A stretch of 64,000 bases of DNA from positions 1-64,000 of the forward strand of contig JAFQAZ010000010.1 of NCBI GenBank assembly GCA_017416855.1, written 5' to 3'. How positions within the stretch are numbered: position 1 is the first letter of the stretch; every line of letters starts with the position of its first letter. The stretch is from Clostridia bacterium (GTDB lineage Bacteria; Bacillota; Clostridia; UBA1381; UBA9506). The notes below the pieces were generated by a model that did not search any database, had not been told where the DNA came from, and worked only from the letters and a program-made list of their open reading frames with translations. Below, piece after piece: positions 26,937-35,503 of the stretch. Made by a program: the position numbers and the translations under genes.

Positions 26937-26967
26937 GCGACGATGCAATTTGCATCGTCGCTTTTTT
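26937..26967 (+). terminator. Rho-independent terminator after msmX
   Basis: An 11-bp GC-containing stem (937-947 with 951-961) with a 3-nt loop is followed by six T. Confidence 0.92.
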
Positions 26968-27000
26968 ATGTTTATATTCTTTGAATCAGCAGAAAAAGCC

Positions 27001-27029
27001 TTGCAATATGCTGTATTTTTTGTTATAAT
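27001..27029 (+). promoter_or_regulatory. Promoter of the pyrK-pyrD-pgi-thrC-prmA run
   Basis: TTGCAA (27001-27006), 17-bp spacer and extended -10 TGTTATAAT (TATAAT at 27024-27029). The start would lie near 27036, giving a leader of about 75 nt without an evident PyrR attenuator. Confidence 0.75.
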
Positions 27030-27111
27030 GAAATTTGATGATTTTATATAATGGAAATTTTGTGCGTATTGATCTAAATGAATACATATACATAGAAATA
27101 AGGTGAAAGAA

Positions 27112-27879
27112 ATGAGTTATGAGGTATATACTTGTACTCTGGAGAGTCAGAAAGAAATTGCGCCGAATATTGTTGAGGCTTGGGTTGTGAATGCTGAGCT
27201 TGCGGCAAAAGCTAAACCCGGTCAGTTTTTGCATATTCAATGTGGTGACGCCACATCGATGCCGCTTCGTCGTCCGATCAGTATTTGTGATGTGCAGGGA
27301 GATCGTGTCTGCTTTATTTATGAGGTTAAGGGCCGTGGTACAAAATCGTTGCAGCAGCAATACGGAGAGTTGGATATTTTAGGTCCGGTTGGCAATGGCT
27401 TTACGGTTGACAATGGCAAATATAAGTGTCCTGCTGTGATTGGCGGTGGCATTGGTGTTTATCCTATGTTGTTTTTAACAAAACAGCTGAAAGGTGCCGT
27501 GGCTTACATTGGCTTCCGTAATAAAGATTTGGTGACGCTGGAGGATGAATTTAATAAAGCAGCAGATTCTGTAACTCTTACAACAGATGATGGCAGCTAT
27601 GGTGTTGCCGGCTTTGCTCTTGAAGAACTGAAAAAAGACTGTGAAACAAAACAATTTGATATTATTTATGCCTGCGGTCCGAAAGGTATGCTTCGTGCAG
27701 TAAAGGCCTTTGCTGAAGGAGCCGGGATTCCGTGTCAGCTTTCCTTGGAAGAACGTATGGGTTGCGGTATCGGTGCGTGCCTTACCTGCAGTTGCGAAAC
27801 GACCCACGAGGGAACAGACAAATATAAACGAGTCTGTCGGAATGGCCCGGTATTCTGGTCTGAGGAGGTTGTGCTGTAA
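27112..27879 (+). CDS. pyrK: Dihydroorotate dehydrogenase B, electron transfer subunit
   Basis: FAD and [2Fe-2S] subunit that passes electrons from dihydroorotate oxidation in PyrD to NAD+. It has a ferredoxin-reductase-like FAD domain (PLRRPISICD), an NAD-binding domain (GGGIGVYPM, YACGPKGML) and a C-terminal cluster site in MGCGIGACLTCSC plus a later Cys (VCRNGPVF). ATG 27112 is preferred over GTG 27103 because AAGGTGA lies at ideal spacing. The stop shares its last base with the pyrD start, so the subunits are translationally coupled. Confidence 0.94.
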   Translation: MSYEVYTCTLESQKEIAPNIVEAWVVNAELAAKAKPGQFLHIQCGDATSMPLRRPISICDVQGDRVCFIYEVKGRGTKSLQQQYGELDILGPVGNGFTVDNGKYKCPAVIGGGIGVYPMLFLTKQLKGAVAYIGFRNKDLVTLEDEFNKAADSVTLTTDDGSYGVAGFALEELKKDCETKQFDIIYACGPKGMLRAVKAFAEGAGIPCQLSLEERMGCGIGACLTCSCETTHEGTDKYKRVCRNGPVFWSEEVVL

Positions 27880-28787
27880 TGAATATGAAAGTTAAGATTG
27901 CCGGTGTGGAATTGAATAATCCCATCATTGCAGCTTCCGGCACCTTTGGTTTTGGTCATGAATACGGTGAATTATATGATTTAAATGAGGTTGGTGCTAT
28001 TTCGGTTAAAGGTTTAACCAAAGCACCCCGCGCAGGGAATCCGCCACCGCGTATTACAGAAACGCCCGGCGGTGTTTTGAACAGCGTTGGTTTGCAGAAT
28101 CCCGGTGTGGATGCTTTTATTGAAAAGGAAATTCCATTCCTGAGACAGTATAGCTGCAAAATTATTGCCAATATGGCCGGCAGCACCTTTGAGGATTACT
28201 GCGAGATGGCTGAAAAGCTTTCTGCAGTTGATGTTGATATGCTGGAAATGAATATCTCCTGCCCCAATGTTAAGGCAGGCGGAGCAGCTTTTGGCACTAA
28301 TCCGGACACGGTGTTTGAAATTACCAAAACGGTGCGTAAATATGCCAAATTGCCGTTGATTGTAAAGCTTTCACCTAATGTTTCTGATATAACAGAAACG
28401 GCAAAAGCGGCAGAAGCCGGTGGTGCGGATGCGTTATCTTTAATCAATACCTTAACCGGTATGGCCATTGATATTAAGACAAAACGTCCCATTCTGGCCA
28501 ATGTGATTGGCGGTTTGTCCGGCCCCTGCGTGAAACCGGTGGCTCTCAGAATGGTACATCAGGTATATAATTCTGTGAATTTGCCCATCATTGGTATGGG
28601 AGGCATTTCAAACGGCACTGATGCTGTGGAGTTCTTCCTGGCAGGGAGTGCGGCGGTTCAGGTGGGCACCGCAAACTTTACAGATCCGTATGCCTGCGTT
28701 CGTATTCGTGATGAATTAAAAGAGTATATGAAAGCAGAAAATATAGCAAACGTCAGCGACTTAACCGGTCAGTTGATTGTTGATTGA
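27879..28787 (+). CDS. pyrD: Dihydroorotate dehydrogenase B, catalytic subunit
   Basis: FMN-dependent TIM barrel (302 residues) oxidising dihydroorotate to orotate in pyrimidine synthesis. Family motifs include NPIIAASGTFGFGHEY, MEMNISCPNVKAGG with the class 1 active-site cysteine loop, and the phosphate-binding IIGMGGISNGTDAVEF. The ATG overlaps the pyrK TAA by one base and has GAGGAGG 10 nt upstream. Neither pyrB, pyrC nor pyrF is in the window, so the pathway is split in this genome. Confidence 0.95.
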   Translation: MNMKVKIAGVELNNPIIAASGTFGFGHEYGELYDLNEVGAISVKGLTKAPRAGNPPPRITETPGGVLNSVGLQNPGVDAFIEKEIPFLRQYSCKIIANMAGSTFEDYCEMAEKLSAVDVDMLEMNISCPNVKAGGAAFGTNPDTVFEITKTVRKYAKLPLIVKLSPNVSDITETAKAAEAGGADALSLINTLTGMAIDIKTKRPILANVIGGLSGPCVKPVALRMVHQVYNSVNLPIIGMGGISNGTDAVEFFLAGSAAVQVGTANFTDPYACVRIRDELKEYMKAENIANVSDLTGQLIVD

Positions 28788-28799
28788 TATAGGAGGATT

Positions 28800-30152
28800 A
28801 TGATGAAGAACATCACATTAGATTATAGTAAAGCAACTGCTTGGATTAGTGAAGAAGAAATTGCTAATATGGCTGGTCAGATTGAGGATGCTTATAAAAA
28901 ACTGACGGAAAAAACCGGTGCAGGAAACGATTTTTTAGGCTGGGTAAATCTGCCCAACGACTATGATAAGGAAGAATATGCACGGATCAAGAAAGCAGCT
29001 GAAAAGATCAGAAATACTGCCGATGTGCTGATTGTTATCGGTATTGGTGGTTCTTATTTAGGTGCAAAAGCTGCCATTGACCTGTTTACGAACAGTTTTT
29101 ATAATCTGCAGGAGGCTGAAGACAGAAAAGCACCGCAGATTTTCTTTGCAGGCAATTCCATCAGCTCTACGTATCTGGCTGATTTATACAATCTGGTTAA
29201 GGATAAGGATATCTGCTTAAACGTTATTTCCAAATCCGGAACCACAACAGAGCCTGCAATTGCGTTCCGTGTGTTTAAGGAGCTGGTTGAGCAGAAATAC
29301 GGTAAAGAGGGTGCAAAGGACCGCATTTTCGTTACCACCGATAAAGCAAGAGGTGCCTTAAAACAGCTTTCTGATAAAGAAGGTTATGAAACCTTTGTAA
29401 TTGCTGATGATATCGGTGGCCGTTATTCCGTACTGAGTGCCGTAGGCTTATTACCGATTGCCGTTTGCGGAGCAGATTTAGATGCTATTATGCAGGGCGC
29501 ACAGGACGCTTATAAAGAATATAGCAATGCTGATTTAGGCAGCAACATCTGCTACCAGTATGCTGCTTTGCGCAATATTTTATATAGAAAGAGCAAAACC
29601 ATTGAAATTATGGTGAATTATGAGCCTAAGCTTCACTATTTTGCAGAATGGTGGAAACAGCTTTACGGTGAGAGTGAAGGCAAGGATCAGAAGGGTATTT
29701 TCCCGGCTGCGGTTGATTTTTCAACTGACCTGCACTCTATGGGACAGTACATTCAGGATGGTCTGAGAAACATTTTTGAAACGGTTCTGCATGTAGAAAA
29801 CCCCACCGCTGATGTGACCATTAAAGAAGACGGTGACAATGTGGATGGCTTAAACTTCTTAGCCGGCAAAACAGTTTCTCATGTAAATGAAATGGCATTT
29901 TTGGGTACTGTTCTGGCACATAATGATGGAGGCGTTCCCAATCTGATTATTAACATTCCTGCCCTTAATGAATATAATTTCGGGAAGCTGGTTTATTTCT
30001 TTGAAAAGGCTTGCGGCATCAGCGGTTATCTGCTGGCGGTTAATCCCTTTAACCAGCCCGGCGTGGAAGCTTATAAAAAGAATATGTTTGCGCTTTTAGG
30101 TAAGCCCGGCTATGAAAATGAAAAGGCTGCCTTAGAAGCTCGTCTTCAATAA
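28800..30152 (+). CDS. pgi: Glucose-6-phosphate isomerase
   Basis: Interconverts glucose-6-phosphate and fructose-6-phosphate. The sugar-phosphate site motifs [16 protein letters not shown] and [16 protein letters not shown] and the late [14 protein letters not shown] segment identify the short (450-residue) Firmicutes form. Two adjacent ATG codons (28800, 28803) follow AGGAGG; the second has the better spacing. It lies 12 nt after pyrD and 9 nt before thrC, so the operon mixes pyrimidine, glycolytic and amino-acid genes. Confidence 0.96.
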   Translation: MMKNITLDYSKATAWISEEEIANMAGQIEDAYKKLTEKTGAGNDFLGWVNLPNDYDKEEYARIKKAAEKIRNTADVLIVIGIGGSYLGAKAAIDLFTNSFYNLQEAEDRKAPQIFFAGNSISSTYLADLYNLVKDKDICLNVISKSGTTTEPAIAFRVFKELVEQKYGKEGAKDRIFVTTDKARGALKQLSDKEGYETFVIADDIGGRYSVLSAVGLLPIAVCGADLDAIMQGAQDAYKEYSNADLGSNICYQYAALRNILYRKSKTIEIMVNYEPKLHYFAEWWKQLYGESEGKDQKGIFPAAVDFSTDLHSMGQYIQDGLRNIFETVLHVENPTADVTIKEDGDNVDGLNFLAGKTVSHVNEMAFLGTVLAHNDGGVPNLIINIPALNEYNFGKLVYFFEKACGISGYLLAVNPFNQPGVEAYKKNMFALLGKPGYENEKAALEARLQ

Positions 30153-30161
30153 GGAGGAACA

Positions 30162-31667
30162 ATGATGGAATATACAAGCACAAGAGACAAATCTCTTTCC
30201 GTATCCTCGGCTGTTGCCATTAAAACAGGGTTGGCACCGGATGGCGGTTTGTTTGTTCCCAAGGACATTCCCCAGATTACAAAAGAAGAAATTGAAGCCT
30301 TGGCACAAATGAGCTATACTGACCGTGCAGTTAAAATTCTGGAAGGTTATCTGACTGATTTTACAGGTGCAGAGCTTTCTGAATGTACGCACAATGCTTA
30401 TAACAAAGCTAAATTTGAAACTGATGAAATTGCACCGTTATATAAACTGACAAATGATGTTTATTTTTTGGAACTGTGGCACGGTCCTACCTGCGCATTT
30501 AAAGATATGGCGCTGCAGATTTTGCCCCATCTTTTGAAAAAATCGGTGGTGAAAACCGGCGAAACCAAAGAGGTAGTGATTCTGGTTGCCACCTCTGGCG
30601 ATACAGGCAAAGCAGCCCTGGAAGGCTTTAAAGATGTTGATGGTACAAGAATTATTGTATTCTATCCTGAAAACGGTGTTTCCAGTATGCAGAAGCGTCA
30701 GATGGCAACTCAGGAGGGTAATAATGTTGATGTGGCGGCTGTATATGGTAACTTTGACGATGCGCAGAGTGGCGTGAAACGGATATTTGGCGATAAAGAG
30801 TATGCCCGCGTGCTGGAACAGAACAATTTTATGCTGTCCAGCGCCAACTCCATTAACTGGGGTCGTTTGGTACCGCAGATTGTATATTATTTCTCTGCTT
30901 ATGCTAATCTGGTTAAAAACGATGAAATTAAAGTGGGCGATCCGGTGAATTTCGTTGTGCCCACCGGTAATTTTGGTAATATTCTGGCGGCATATTATGC
31001 AAAGGAGATGGGTCTGCCCATTGCCAAGCTGATTTGTGCCTCTAACGAGAATAATGTGCTGACTGACTTTATTAATACCGGCGTATACGATAAAAACCGT
31101 CCTTTTAAAACCACCAGCTCGCCATCTATGGATATTTTGATTTCCAGTAATTTAGAGCGGTTTTTATATCATATCACCGGTTGTGATGATGTCCGTGTGG
31201 CCGGCTGGATGAAGGAGCTTGCTGAAACCGGCAGATATGAAGTGCCCGAGGTAACCAAGGCGAAGATTAGAGAAGTATTCTATGGTGGTTGCTGCAACGA
31301 TGAGGAAACTCTCTTAACCATTCGTGCCGTGCATAAAGAAAACGGCTATGTGATTGATACGCACACGGCTGTGGCAAAATGTGTATATGATGCTTATCGT
31401 GCAGAAACAGGCGACGAAACAAAAACGGTAATCGTTTCCACAGCCAGTCCCTTTAAATTCAGCGATAATGTGCTGAATGCCATTGCTGGTGATGGTGCGG
31501 CTGATGGCCTTGACGACTTTGCTTTGCTGGAGACTCTGTCAGAAAAAGGTGAACTCACCATTCCGGCATCGCTGGCAGATCTGCGCACAAAACCGATTAT
31601 TTTTACAACCACTTGTGATAAAACAGAAATGTATGATGTGGTCAGCCATATGCTGAACCTTTCATAA
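30162..31667 (+). CDS. thrC: Threonine synthase
   Basis: PLP enzyme turning O-phosphohomoserine into threonine. The N-terminal threonine-synthase motif, the PLP lysine in HGPTCAFKDMALQ (about 112), the Ser/Thr loop VATSGDTGKAAL and the glycine-rich PTGNFGNILAAYYA loop are present. With 501 residues it is the longer, E. coli/yeast-like type. AAGGAGG precedes two ATG codons (30162, 30165). Start uncertainty is one codon only. Confidence 0.95.
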   Translation: MMEYTSTRDKSLSVSSAVAIKTGLAPDGGLFVPKDIPQITKEEIEALAQMSYTDRAVKILEGYLTDFTGAELSECTHNAYNKAKFETDEIAPLYKLTNDVYFLELWHGPTCAFKDMALQILPHLLKKSVVKTGETKEVVILVATSGDTGKAALEGFKDVDGTRIIVFYPENGVSSMQKRQMATQEGNNVDVAAVYGNFDDAQSGVKRIFGDKEYARVLEQNNFMLSSANSINWGRLVPQIVYYFSAYANLVKNDEIKVGDPVNFVVPTGNFGNILAAYYAKEMGLPIAKLICASNENNVLTDFINTGVYDKNRPFKTTSSPSMDILISSNLERFLYHITGCDDVRVAGWMKELAETGRYEVPEVTKAKIREVFYGGCCNDEETLLTIRAVHKENGYVIDTHTAVAKCVYDAYRAETGDETKTVIVSTASPFKFSDNVLNAIAGDGAADGLDDFALLETLSEKGELTIPASLADLRTKPIIFTTTCDKTEMYDVVSHMLNLS

Positions 31668-31679
31668 GAGGGAGTTATT

Positions 31680-32660
31680 ATGGGACAGAGTTGGATTCAG
31701 GCGGTAATCTACACAACATCTGAGGGAATTGAGCCTGTTAGCGGTCGATTGTATCAGTTGGGTATTACCGGCCTTGAAATTGAAGATGAAGCAGATTTTA
31801 AAACCTTTTTAGAAGAAAACCGTTCTGCGTGGGATTATGTGGACGAAGAGCTTTTAAAAGAAAAATCCTGTGAAACTAATATTAAAATTTATGTAACCAA
31901 TGACAGCGCCGGCAGAGAGATGCTGATGGAAGCGGAGCGTTCAATGCAGGAACTGAAGAGACTGGATGCAGAGGGTCTGTTCGGCAGCTTGCGCTTTGCG
32001 CTTTCTGATGTGGATGAAGAAGATTGGGCTAATAACTGGAAGCAGTATTTTAAACCTTTATCCATTGGGGAAAAAATTCTGGTGCTGCCGGAGTGGGAGA
32101 CCTTGGAAAAAGAAACAGACAGAACTGTGTTTGTGATTAATCCGGGGATGAGTTTCGGTACAGGCTCCCATCACACTACAAAATTGTGTCTGGAGCGTTT
32201 AGAAAAATATGTTCAGCCCGGGATGGAGATTTTGGATTTAGGTTGTGGTAGCGGTATTTTATCTGCTGTAGCTCTGCTTTTGGGTGCAGAATCTGCAACA
32301 GCAGTAGATATAGACCCTAACGCTGCCCGTATTGCCCGCGAAAATGCCCAAAGAAACGGCATAGAAGATGACCGTTATCGGGTGTTTGCCGGTAATGTAT
32401 TAGAGGATGAGGCGCTGTTACAGAGTGTTTCTGACAGAAAATATGATATTATCCTGGCCAACATTGTGGCGGATGTTATCATTGCGTTGGCACCGAAAAT
32501 TGCACCACTGTTAAAGGAAGACGGTATTTACATTACATCCGGTATCATTACCGACCGTGGTGACGAGGTGCAGGCAACCTATGAAAAGGAACCTCTCCAA
32601 AAACTGCACGTTGCTCAGAGTGGTGACTGGCTGGCTTTGGATTACAGGAACAAAGCGTGA
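31680..32660 (+). CDS. prmA: Ribosomal protein L11 methyltransferase
   Basis: SAM-dependent methyltransferase acting on ribosomal protein L11. An N-terminal ferredoxin-like substrate-recognition domain (about 1-100, with EEDWANNWKQYFKP following) precedes the Rossmann domain with LDLGCGSGILSAVA and ILANIVADVI (the PrmA NI[VL]AD motif). Length of 326 residues is normal. It closes the operon that starts with pyrK, 12 nt after thrC. Confidence 0.94.
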   Translation: MGQSWIQAVIYTTSEGIEPVSGRLYQLGITGLEIEDEADFKTFLEENRSAWDYVDEELLKEKSCETNIKIYVTNDSAGREMLMEAERSMQELKRLDAEGLFGSLRFALSDVDEEDWANNWKQYFKPLSIGEKILVLPEWETLEKETDRTVFVINPGMSFGTGSHHTTKLCLERLEKYVQPGMEILDLGCGSGILSAVALLLGAESATAVDIDPNAARIARENAQRNGIEDDRYRVFAGNVLEDEALLQSVSDRKYDIILANIVADVIIALAPKIAPLLKEDGIYITSGIITDRGDEVQATYEKEPLQKLHVAQSGDWLALDYRNKA

Positions 32661-32671
32661 AAAGAAAGTTC

Positions 32672-32700
32672 TTGCTTTTCAGAACTGTTTATGGTAAAAT
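32672..32700 (+). promoter_or_regulatory. tRNA-Val promoter
   Basis: TTGCTT (32672-32677), 17-bp spacer, and extended -10 TGGTAAAAT (TAAAAT at 32695-32700), 29 bp before the mature tRNA. A GCCGGG/CCCGGC hairpin (32709-32725) lies in the leader. Confidence 0.75.
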
Positions 32701-32729
32701 TACTTATTGCCGGGCGTTACCCGGCACAT

Positions 32730-32806
32730 GAGGGTATAGCTCAGTTGGTCAGAGCGCTTGCTTGACATGCAAGAGGTCGATGGTTCAAGTCCATTTATCC
32801 TCACCA
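32730..32806 (+). tRNA. tRNA-Val (anticodon GAC)
   Basis: A 77-nt cloverleaf: acceptor GAGGGTA pairs with TATCCTC, D-loop AGCTCAGTTGGTC, anticodon stem CTTGC/GCAAG with loop TTGACAT (anticodon GAC), T-loop TTCAAGT, discriminator A and encoded CCA. It reads valine codons GUC/GUU. Confidence 0.95.
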
Positions 32807-32840
32807 AAAAGGCAGTAATCCAGGGATTACTGCCTTTTTT
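32807..32840. terminator. Bidirectional terminator shared by tRNA-Val and the XRE gene
   Basis: A long stem (807-821 with 824-838) directly follows the tRNA CCA, with A and T runs on both sides. It can end the tRNA transcript on the plus strand and the XRE transcript from the other side; the XRE stop codon (32839-32841) touches it. Confidence 0.88.
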
Positions 32841-33252
32841 AGTTGCAATCGTGCGTTGATTTATTAAGTTCTGATATCTGGATTTTTCTTTTGAGAAAGT
32901 CATAAAACTGAATCATACCTATGCGGCCTTCAGAATTTAAAAAGGATAAGTCTAAATAGTTTCGATGTTCATCAACAGCATTTTTAATGCGGGTAAAATC
33001 GTTCATTTCGGGAAGGGTAAGATTAAAATCACGGAATTTATCACGGTCAATTAAATAGTCGGTCAGCACTTCAAAAATATCTGCAATGCGAATCAGCATT
33101 TCCTGATCCGGTTGGCGGTTACCGGTTTCGTAATTGGCAAGACAGCTGCGGGAAATGCCTAATTCTTTTGCTAAGACCTCCTGTGATTTTCCGCTTTGAA
33201 TGCGCAAAGCTTTCAGTTTGGCAGGAAATGCAGAATTGTAAAAGGTGTACAT
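32839..33252 (-). CDS. XRE-family transcriptional regulator
   Basis: A 137-residue DNA-binding protein with an N-terminal HTH_3 domain (about 10-66: LKALRIQSGKSQEVLAKELGISRSCLANYETGNRQP). The C-terminal half is helical and not recognised, and is likely for oligomerisation or sensing. ATG 33252 has GGAG 7 nt upstream. The promoter region carries three matching inverted repeats, one lying over the Shine-Dalgarno, one over the promoter spacer and one just upstream of the -35, so autorepression is very likely. The divergent neighbour is the zinc-ribbon gene at 33459. Confidence 0.9.
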   Translation of the reverse strand: MYTFYNSAFPAKLKALRIQSGKSQEVLAKELGISRSCLANYETGNRQPDQEMLIRIADIFEVLTDYLIDRDKFRDFNLTLPEMNDFTRIKNAVDEHRNYLDLSFLNSEGRIGMIQFYDFLKRKIQISELNKSTHDCN

Positions 33253-33260
33253 ATAAAAAC

Positions 33261-33275
33261 TCCAATCGTTTTGGA
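33261..33275. promoter_or_regulatory. XRE operator site 1
   Basis: Perfect inverted repeat TCCAA-N5-TTGGA, overlapping the ribosome binding site of the XRE gene. Its centre is 31 bp from site 2. Confidence 0.65.
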
Positions 33276-33287
33276 TTTCTTATGTGT

Positions 33288-33316
33288 AGTATACAACATA
33301 TTTGTACGATTGTCAA
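33288..33316 (-). promoter_or_regulatory. Promoter of the XRE regulator
   Basis: On the minus strand, TTGACA (33311-33316), 17-bp spacer and TATACT (33288-33293): a near-consensus SigA promoter. Confidence 0.85.
33292..33306. promoter_or_regulatory. XRE operator site 2
   Basis: Perfect inverted repeat TACAA-N5-TTGTA inside the promoter, covering the end of the -10 and most of the spacer. Binding here would block RNA polymerase. Confidence 0.65.
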
Positions 33317-33324
33317 GATAAAAA

Positions 33325-33339
33325 TACAAAATAATTGGA
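33325..33339. promoter_or_regulatory. XRE operator site 3
   Basis: Inverted repeat TACAA-N5-TTGGA (9 of 10 arm positions symmetric), centred 33 bp from site 2 and just upstream of the -35. Confidence 0.55.
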
Positions 33340-33393
33340 CTTTTGTGTTTTTTGAAAATGAAAATGCTGAACGGCATATTTAACATCTGCGTA

Positions 33394-33422
33394 TTGACGA
33401 ATTTTTAGCGTTGTGGTATAAT
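33394..33422 (+). promoter_or_regulatory. Promoter of the zinc-ribbon gene
   Basis: TTGACG (33394-33399), 17-bp spacer, extended -10 TGGTATAAT (TATAAT at 33417-33422). Confidence 0.85.
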
Positions 33423-33458
33423 ATAATAAATATTATCTATATTGAAGGAGATTTCATT

Positions 33459-33824
33459 ATGGAGAATTTTTTAGATTCTGTTAAACAGGCAATGGATAGC
33501 GCTGTTAAAAAGACAGGGCAAATGGTAGAAAAAACAAAGGTTAAATTGGCAGCGGTTGACACCAAAAACACATTAAGAGCAACGTATGTTCGTTTAGGCG
33601 AATTAACATATTGTGCGGCACGCGGAGATGAAACGTTAGGTGATCAGATTGAGCAGGTTTTGCTTGAAATTGATCGGTTAAAGGAGACCTTGGCCAGACA
33701 GGAAGAATCTGCTAACGAGACTGCCGGCATTCCTGGTACTAGCGGTACAAAATATTGCCCTCATTGCGGTGCATCTTGTACACCTACGGCATTGTTCTGC
33801 TCTAATTGCGGCAAACAAATGTAA
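33459..33824 (+). CDS. Zinc-ribbon protein with N-terminal helical domain
   Basis: A 121-residue protein. Residues 1-85 are predicted helical and amphipathic (ENFLDSVKQAMDSAVKKTGQ...), followed by a short linker and a C-terminal zinc ribbon with two CxxC pairs (CPHCG, CSNCG). Proteins of this layout are common in Firmicutes, but no function is established. ATG 33459 follows GAAGGAG; the upstream in-frame ATG at 33411 falls inside the promoter and is rejected. It has a strong promoter and terminator and is monocistronic. Control by the divergent XRE protein is possible, since operator site 3 ends 55 bp upstream of its promoter. Confidence 0.8.
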   Translation: MENFLDSVKQAMDSAVKKTGQMVEKTKVKLAAVDTKNTLRATYVRLGELTYCAARGDETLGDQIEQVLLEIDRLKETLARQEESANETAGIPGTSGTKYCPHCGASCTPTALFCSNCGKQM

Positions 33825-33840
33825 TGAAATGAAATAATTA

Positions 33841-33884
33841 AAAAAGGCGATGTAAAAAAGAATTTTTTACATCGCCTTTTTATA
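33841..33884. terminator. Bidirectional terminator between the zinc-ribbon gene and citrate synthase
   Basis: An 18-19-bp stem (841-859 with 863-881) with a very short loop and A/T runs on both flanks, placed between convergent genes. Confidence 0.9.
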
Positions 33885-33905
33885 TCACTATTTTGTATAC
33901 TGAAC

Positions 33906-35270
33906 TTACGGACGTTTATTAATTGGGATGTATTCTTTCGATTTGGAAACGCTTTTATAAGCCGGGCGGATAATGCGGCTTCCATATAAAACTTCTTCCA
34001 TACGGTGAGCGCACCAGCCGGGCATACGGGCAATGGCAAACATGGGGGTATATAATTCGGGAGGAATGTTCAGCATTTTATAAACAAAACCTGAATATAA
34101 ATCCACATTGGCACACATATCCTTAGGACCGCGCATGCGATGGAAGATATCTGGTGTTAATTCTTCAATCATGCAATACAAGCCAAATTCCTTTTCGTTA
34201 CCTGTCACTTTGGCAAGCTCGGCGGCTTTTTCTTTGAGCATTACGGCGCGGGGGTCAGAACGGGTATAAATAGCATGGCCCATACCATATACCAGGCCGG
34301 AATGATCGTAAGTTTCTTTGCGCAACGTTTTTTCAATGTAAGCTGCAACCTGGTCAGCATCGGTAATATCTTCAATGTTGGCTTTAAAGTCTTCAATCAT
34401 GCCCATGGTTTTCTGATTGGCGCCACCGTGACGGGGGCCTTTCAAAGAACCGATAGCAGAAGAAATGGCAGAATACGTATCACTGCCGGAAGAGGAAACA
34501 ACGCGTGTTGTAAAAGCTGAGTTATTACCGCCGCCGTGCTCTGCATGAAGCATTAAGGCAAGGTCTAAGATCTCAGCTTCCAGGCGGGTATACTGATTGT
34601 CATTTCGAATCATATATAAAAAGTTTTCAGCAGTAGAAAGCTCCGGTTGTGGGTTGTGAATGTACAGGCTTTTGCCATCATAGTAATGGAGCTTTGCCTG
34701 ATAGGTATAGGCCACCAGGGTGGGGACCCGTGCCACAAGCAGCATAGACTGGCTGATTAAGTTAGCCACACTCGTATTGTCTGCATCGTCATCATATGAA
34801 TACATCGTCAACACAGCTCTGGCCAGCTTGTTCATAATATTCGGGCTGGGGCAACGCATAATAACATCTTCGCGGAAATCGTAGGGAACCGGACGTAAAT
34901 GTGCCAGCAGTTCATTAAAGGAATCCAATTCAGAACGACTTGGCAGTTTGCCGAATAAAATGAGGTAACAAACCTCTTCATAGCCAAAGCGTTTTTCTTT
35001 AGTGCAGTTTGCAACAATATCGGCCACATCAATGCCACGATATGATAATTTACCGTCGTCAGCTACTTTTTCATCTTCAGAGACCACATAACCGTGAACG
35101 TTACCAATGCTGGTTAAACCGGCTAAAACACCGGTACCGTCACTGTTACGCAAGCCACGCTTAACTTTATCCTTATATTTATTAAAGGTATCAGGCGCAA
35201 TCTGAGAATTCTCAAGCATTACATTTTGTAAGTTCTCCAGCGCCTCTTTTAATACGATTGTTTCTTTCAA
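33906..35270 (-). CDS. Citrate synthase
   Basis: Condenses acetyl-CoA and oxaloacetate, here probably for glutamate precursors in an anaerobe. Signature histidines are in LHAEHGGGNNSAFT and LKGPRHGGANQKT, with the catalytic-Asp region and GMGHAIYTRSDPRA further on. About 454 residues, the long clostridial type; a 2-methylcitrate synthase activity cannot be excluded by eye. I chose TTG 35270 because AGGTGA precedes it by 5 nt; GTG 35279 is the alternative and would overlap that RBS. It is monocistronic, divergent from tRNA-Met. Confidence 0.92.
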   Translation of the reverse strand: MKETIVLKEALENLQNVMLENSQIAPDTFNKYKDKVKRGLRNSDGTGVLAGLTSIGNVHGYVVSEDEKVADDGKLSYRGIDVADIVANCTKEKRFGYEEVCYLILFGKLPSRSELDSFNELLAHLRPVPYDFREDVIMRCPSPNIMNKLARAVLTMYSYDDDADNTSVANLISQSMLLVARVPTLVAYTYQAKLHYYDGKSLYIHNPQPELSTAENFLYMIRNDNQYTRLEAEILDLALMLHAEHGGGNNSAFTTRVVSSSGSDTYSAISSAIGSLKGPRHGGANQKTMGMIEDFKANIEDITDADQVAAYIEKTLRKETYDHSGLVYGMGHAIYTRSDPRAVMLKEKAAELAKVTGNEKEFGLYCMIEELTPDIFHRMRGPKDMCANVDLYSGFVYKMLNIPPELYTPMFAIARMPGWCAHRMEEVLYGSRIIRPAYKSVSKSKEYIPINKRP

Positions 35271-35341
35271 TGTGTTCACCTACCAACAAAGATATATAAA
35301 ATATTGTAAACGAAAAAGCTGATAAAGTCAAGAAAAAACTA

Positions 35342-35370
35342 TTGACAACAGCCGGTTATTTTGATAAAAT
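35342..35370 (+). promoter_or_regulatory. tRNA-Met promoter
   Basis: TTGACA (35342-35347), 17-bp spacer, extended -10 TGATAAAAT (TAAAAT at 35365-35370), 17 bp before the tRNA. Confidence 0.85.
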
Positions 35371-35387
35371 ATTTGAGTACATTAAAC

Positions 35388-35464
35388 GGGCCTTTAGCTC
35401 AGTTGGTTAGAGCAACCGGCTCATAACCGGTCGGTCCGGGGTTCGAGTCCCTGAAGGCCCACCA
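35388..35464 (+). tRNA. tRNA-Met (anticodon CAT)
   Basis: A 77-nt cloverleaf: acceptor GGGCCTT/AAGGCCC, anticodon stem ACCGG/CCGGT with loop CTCATAA (anticodon CAT), T-loop TTCGAGT, encoded ACCA. The paired first acceptor position and D-arm favour elongator Met over initiator; the lysidine-modified tRNA-Ile2, which also reads as CAT, remains possible. Confidence 0.93.
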
Positions 35465-35503
35465 AAAATCGACATTCTTCGACAGAGGAATGTCGATTTT
35501 ACT
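35465..35503 (+). terminator. Terminator after tRNA-Met
   Basis: A 13-bp stem (465-477 with 488-500) starting directly after the CCA end, closing with a T run. Confidence 0.88.

Noticed and set aside
33411-33458. Upstream ATG start for the zinc-ribbon protein
   Set aside because: It falls within the -10 region of a near-consensus promoter, so it would not be in the transcript.
32730-35464. tRNA genes considered as integration sites of a mobile element
   Set aside because: No integrase, no repeated tRNA 3' end and only housekeeping genes nearby.
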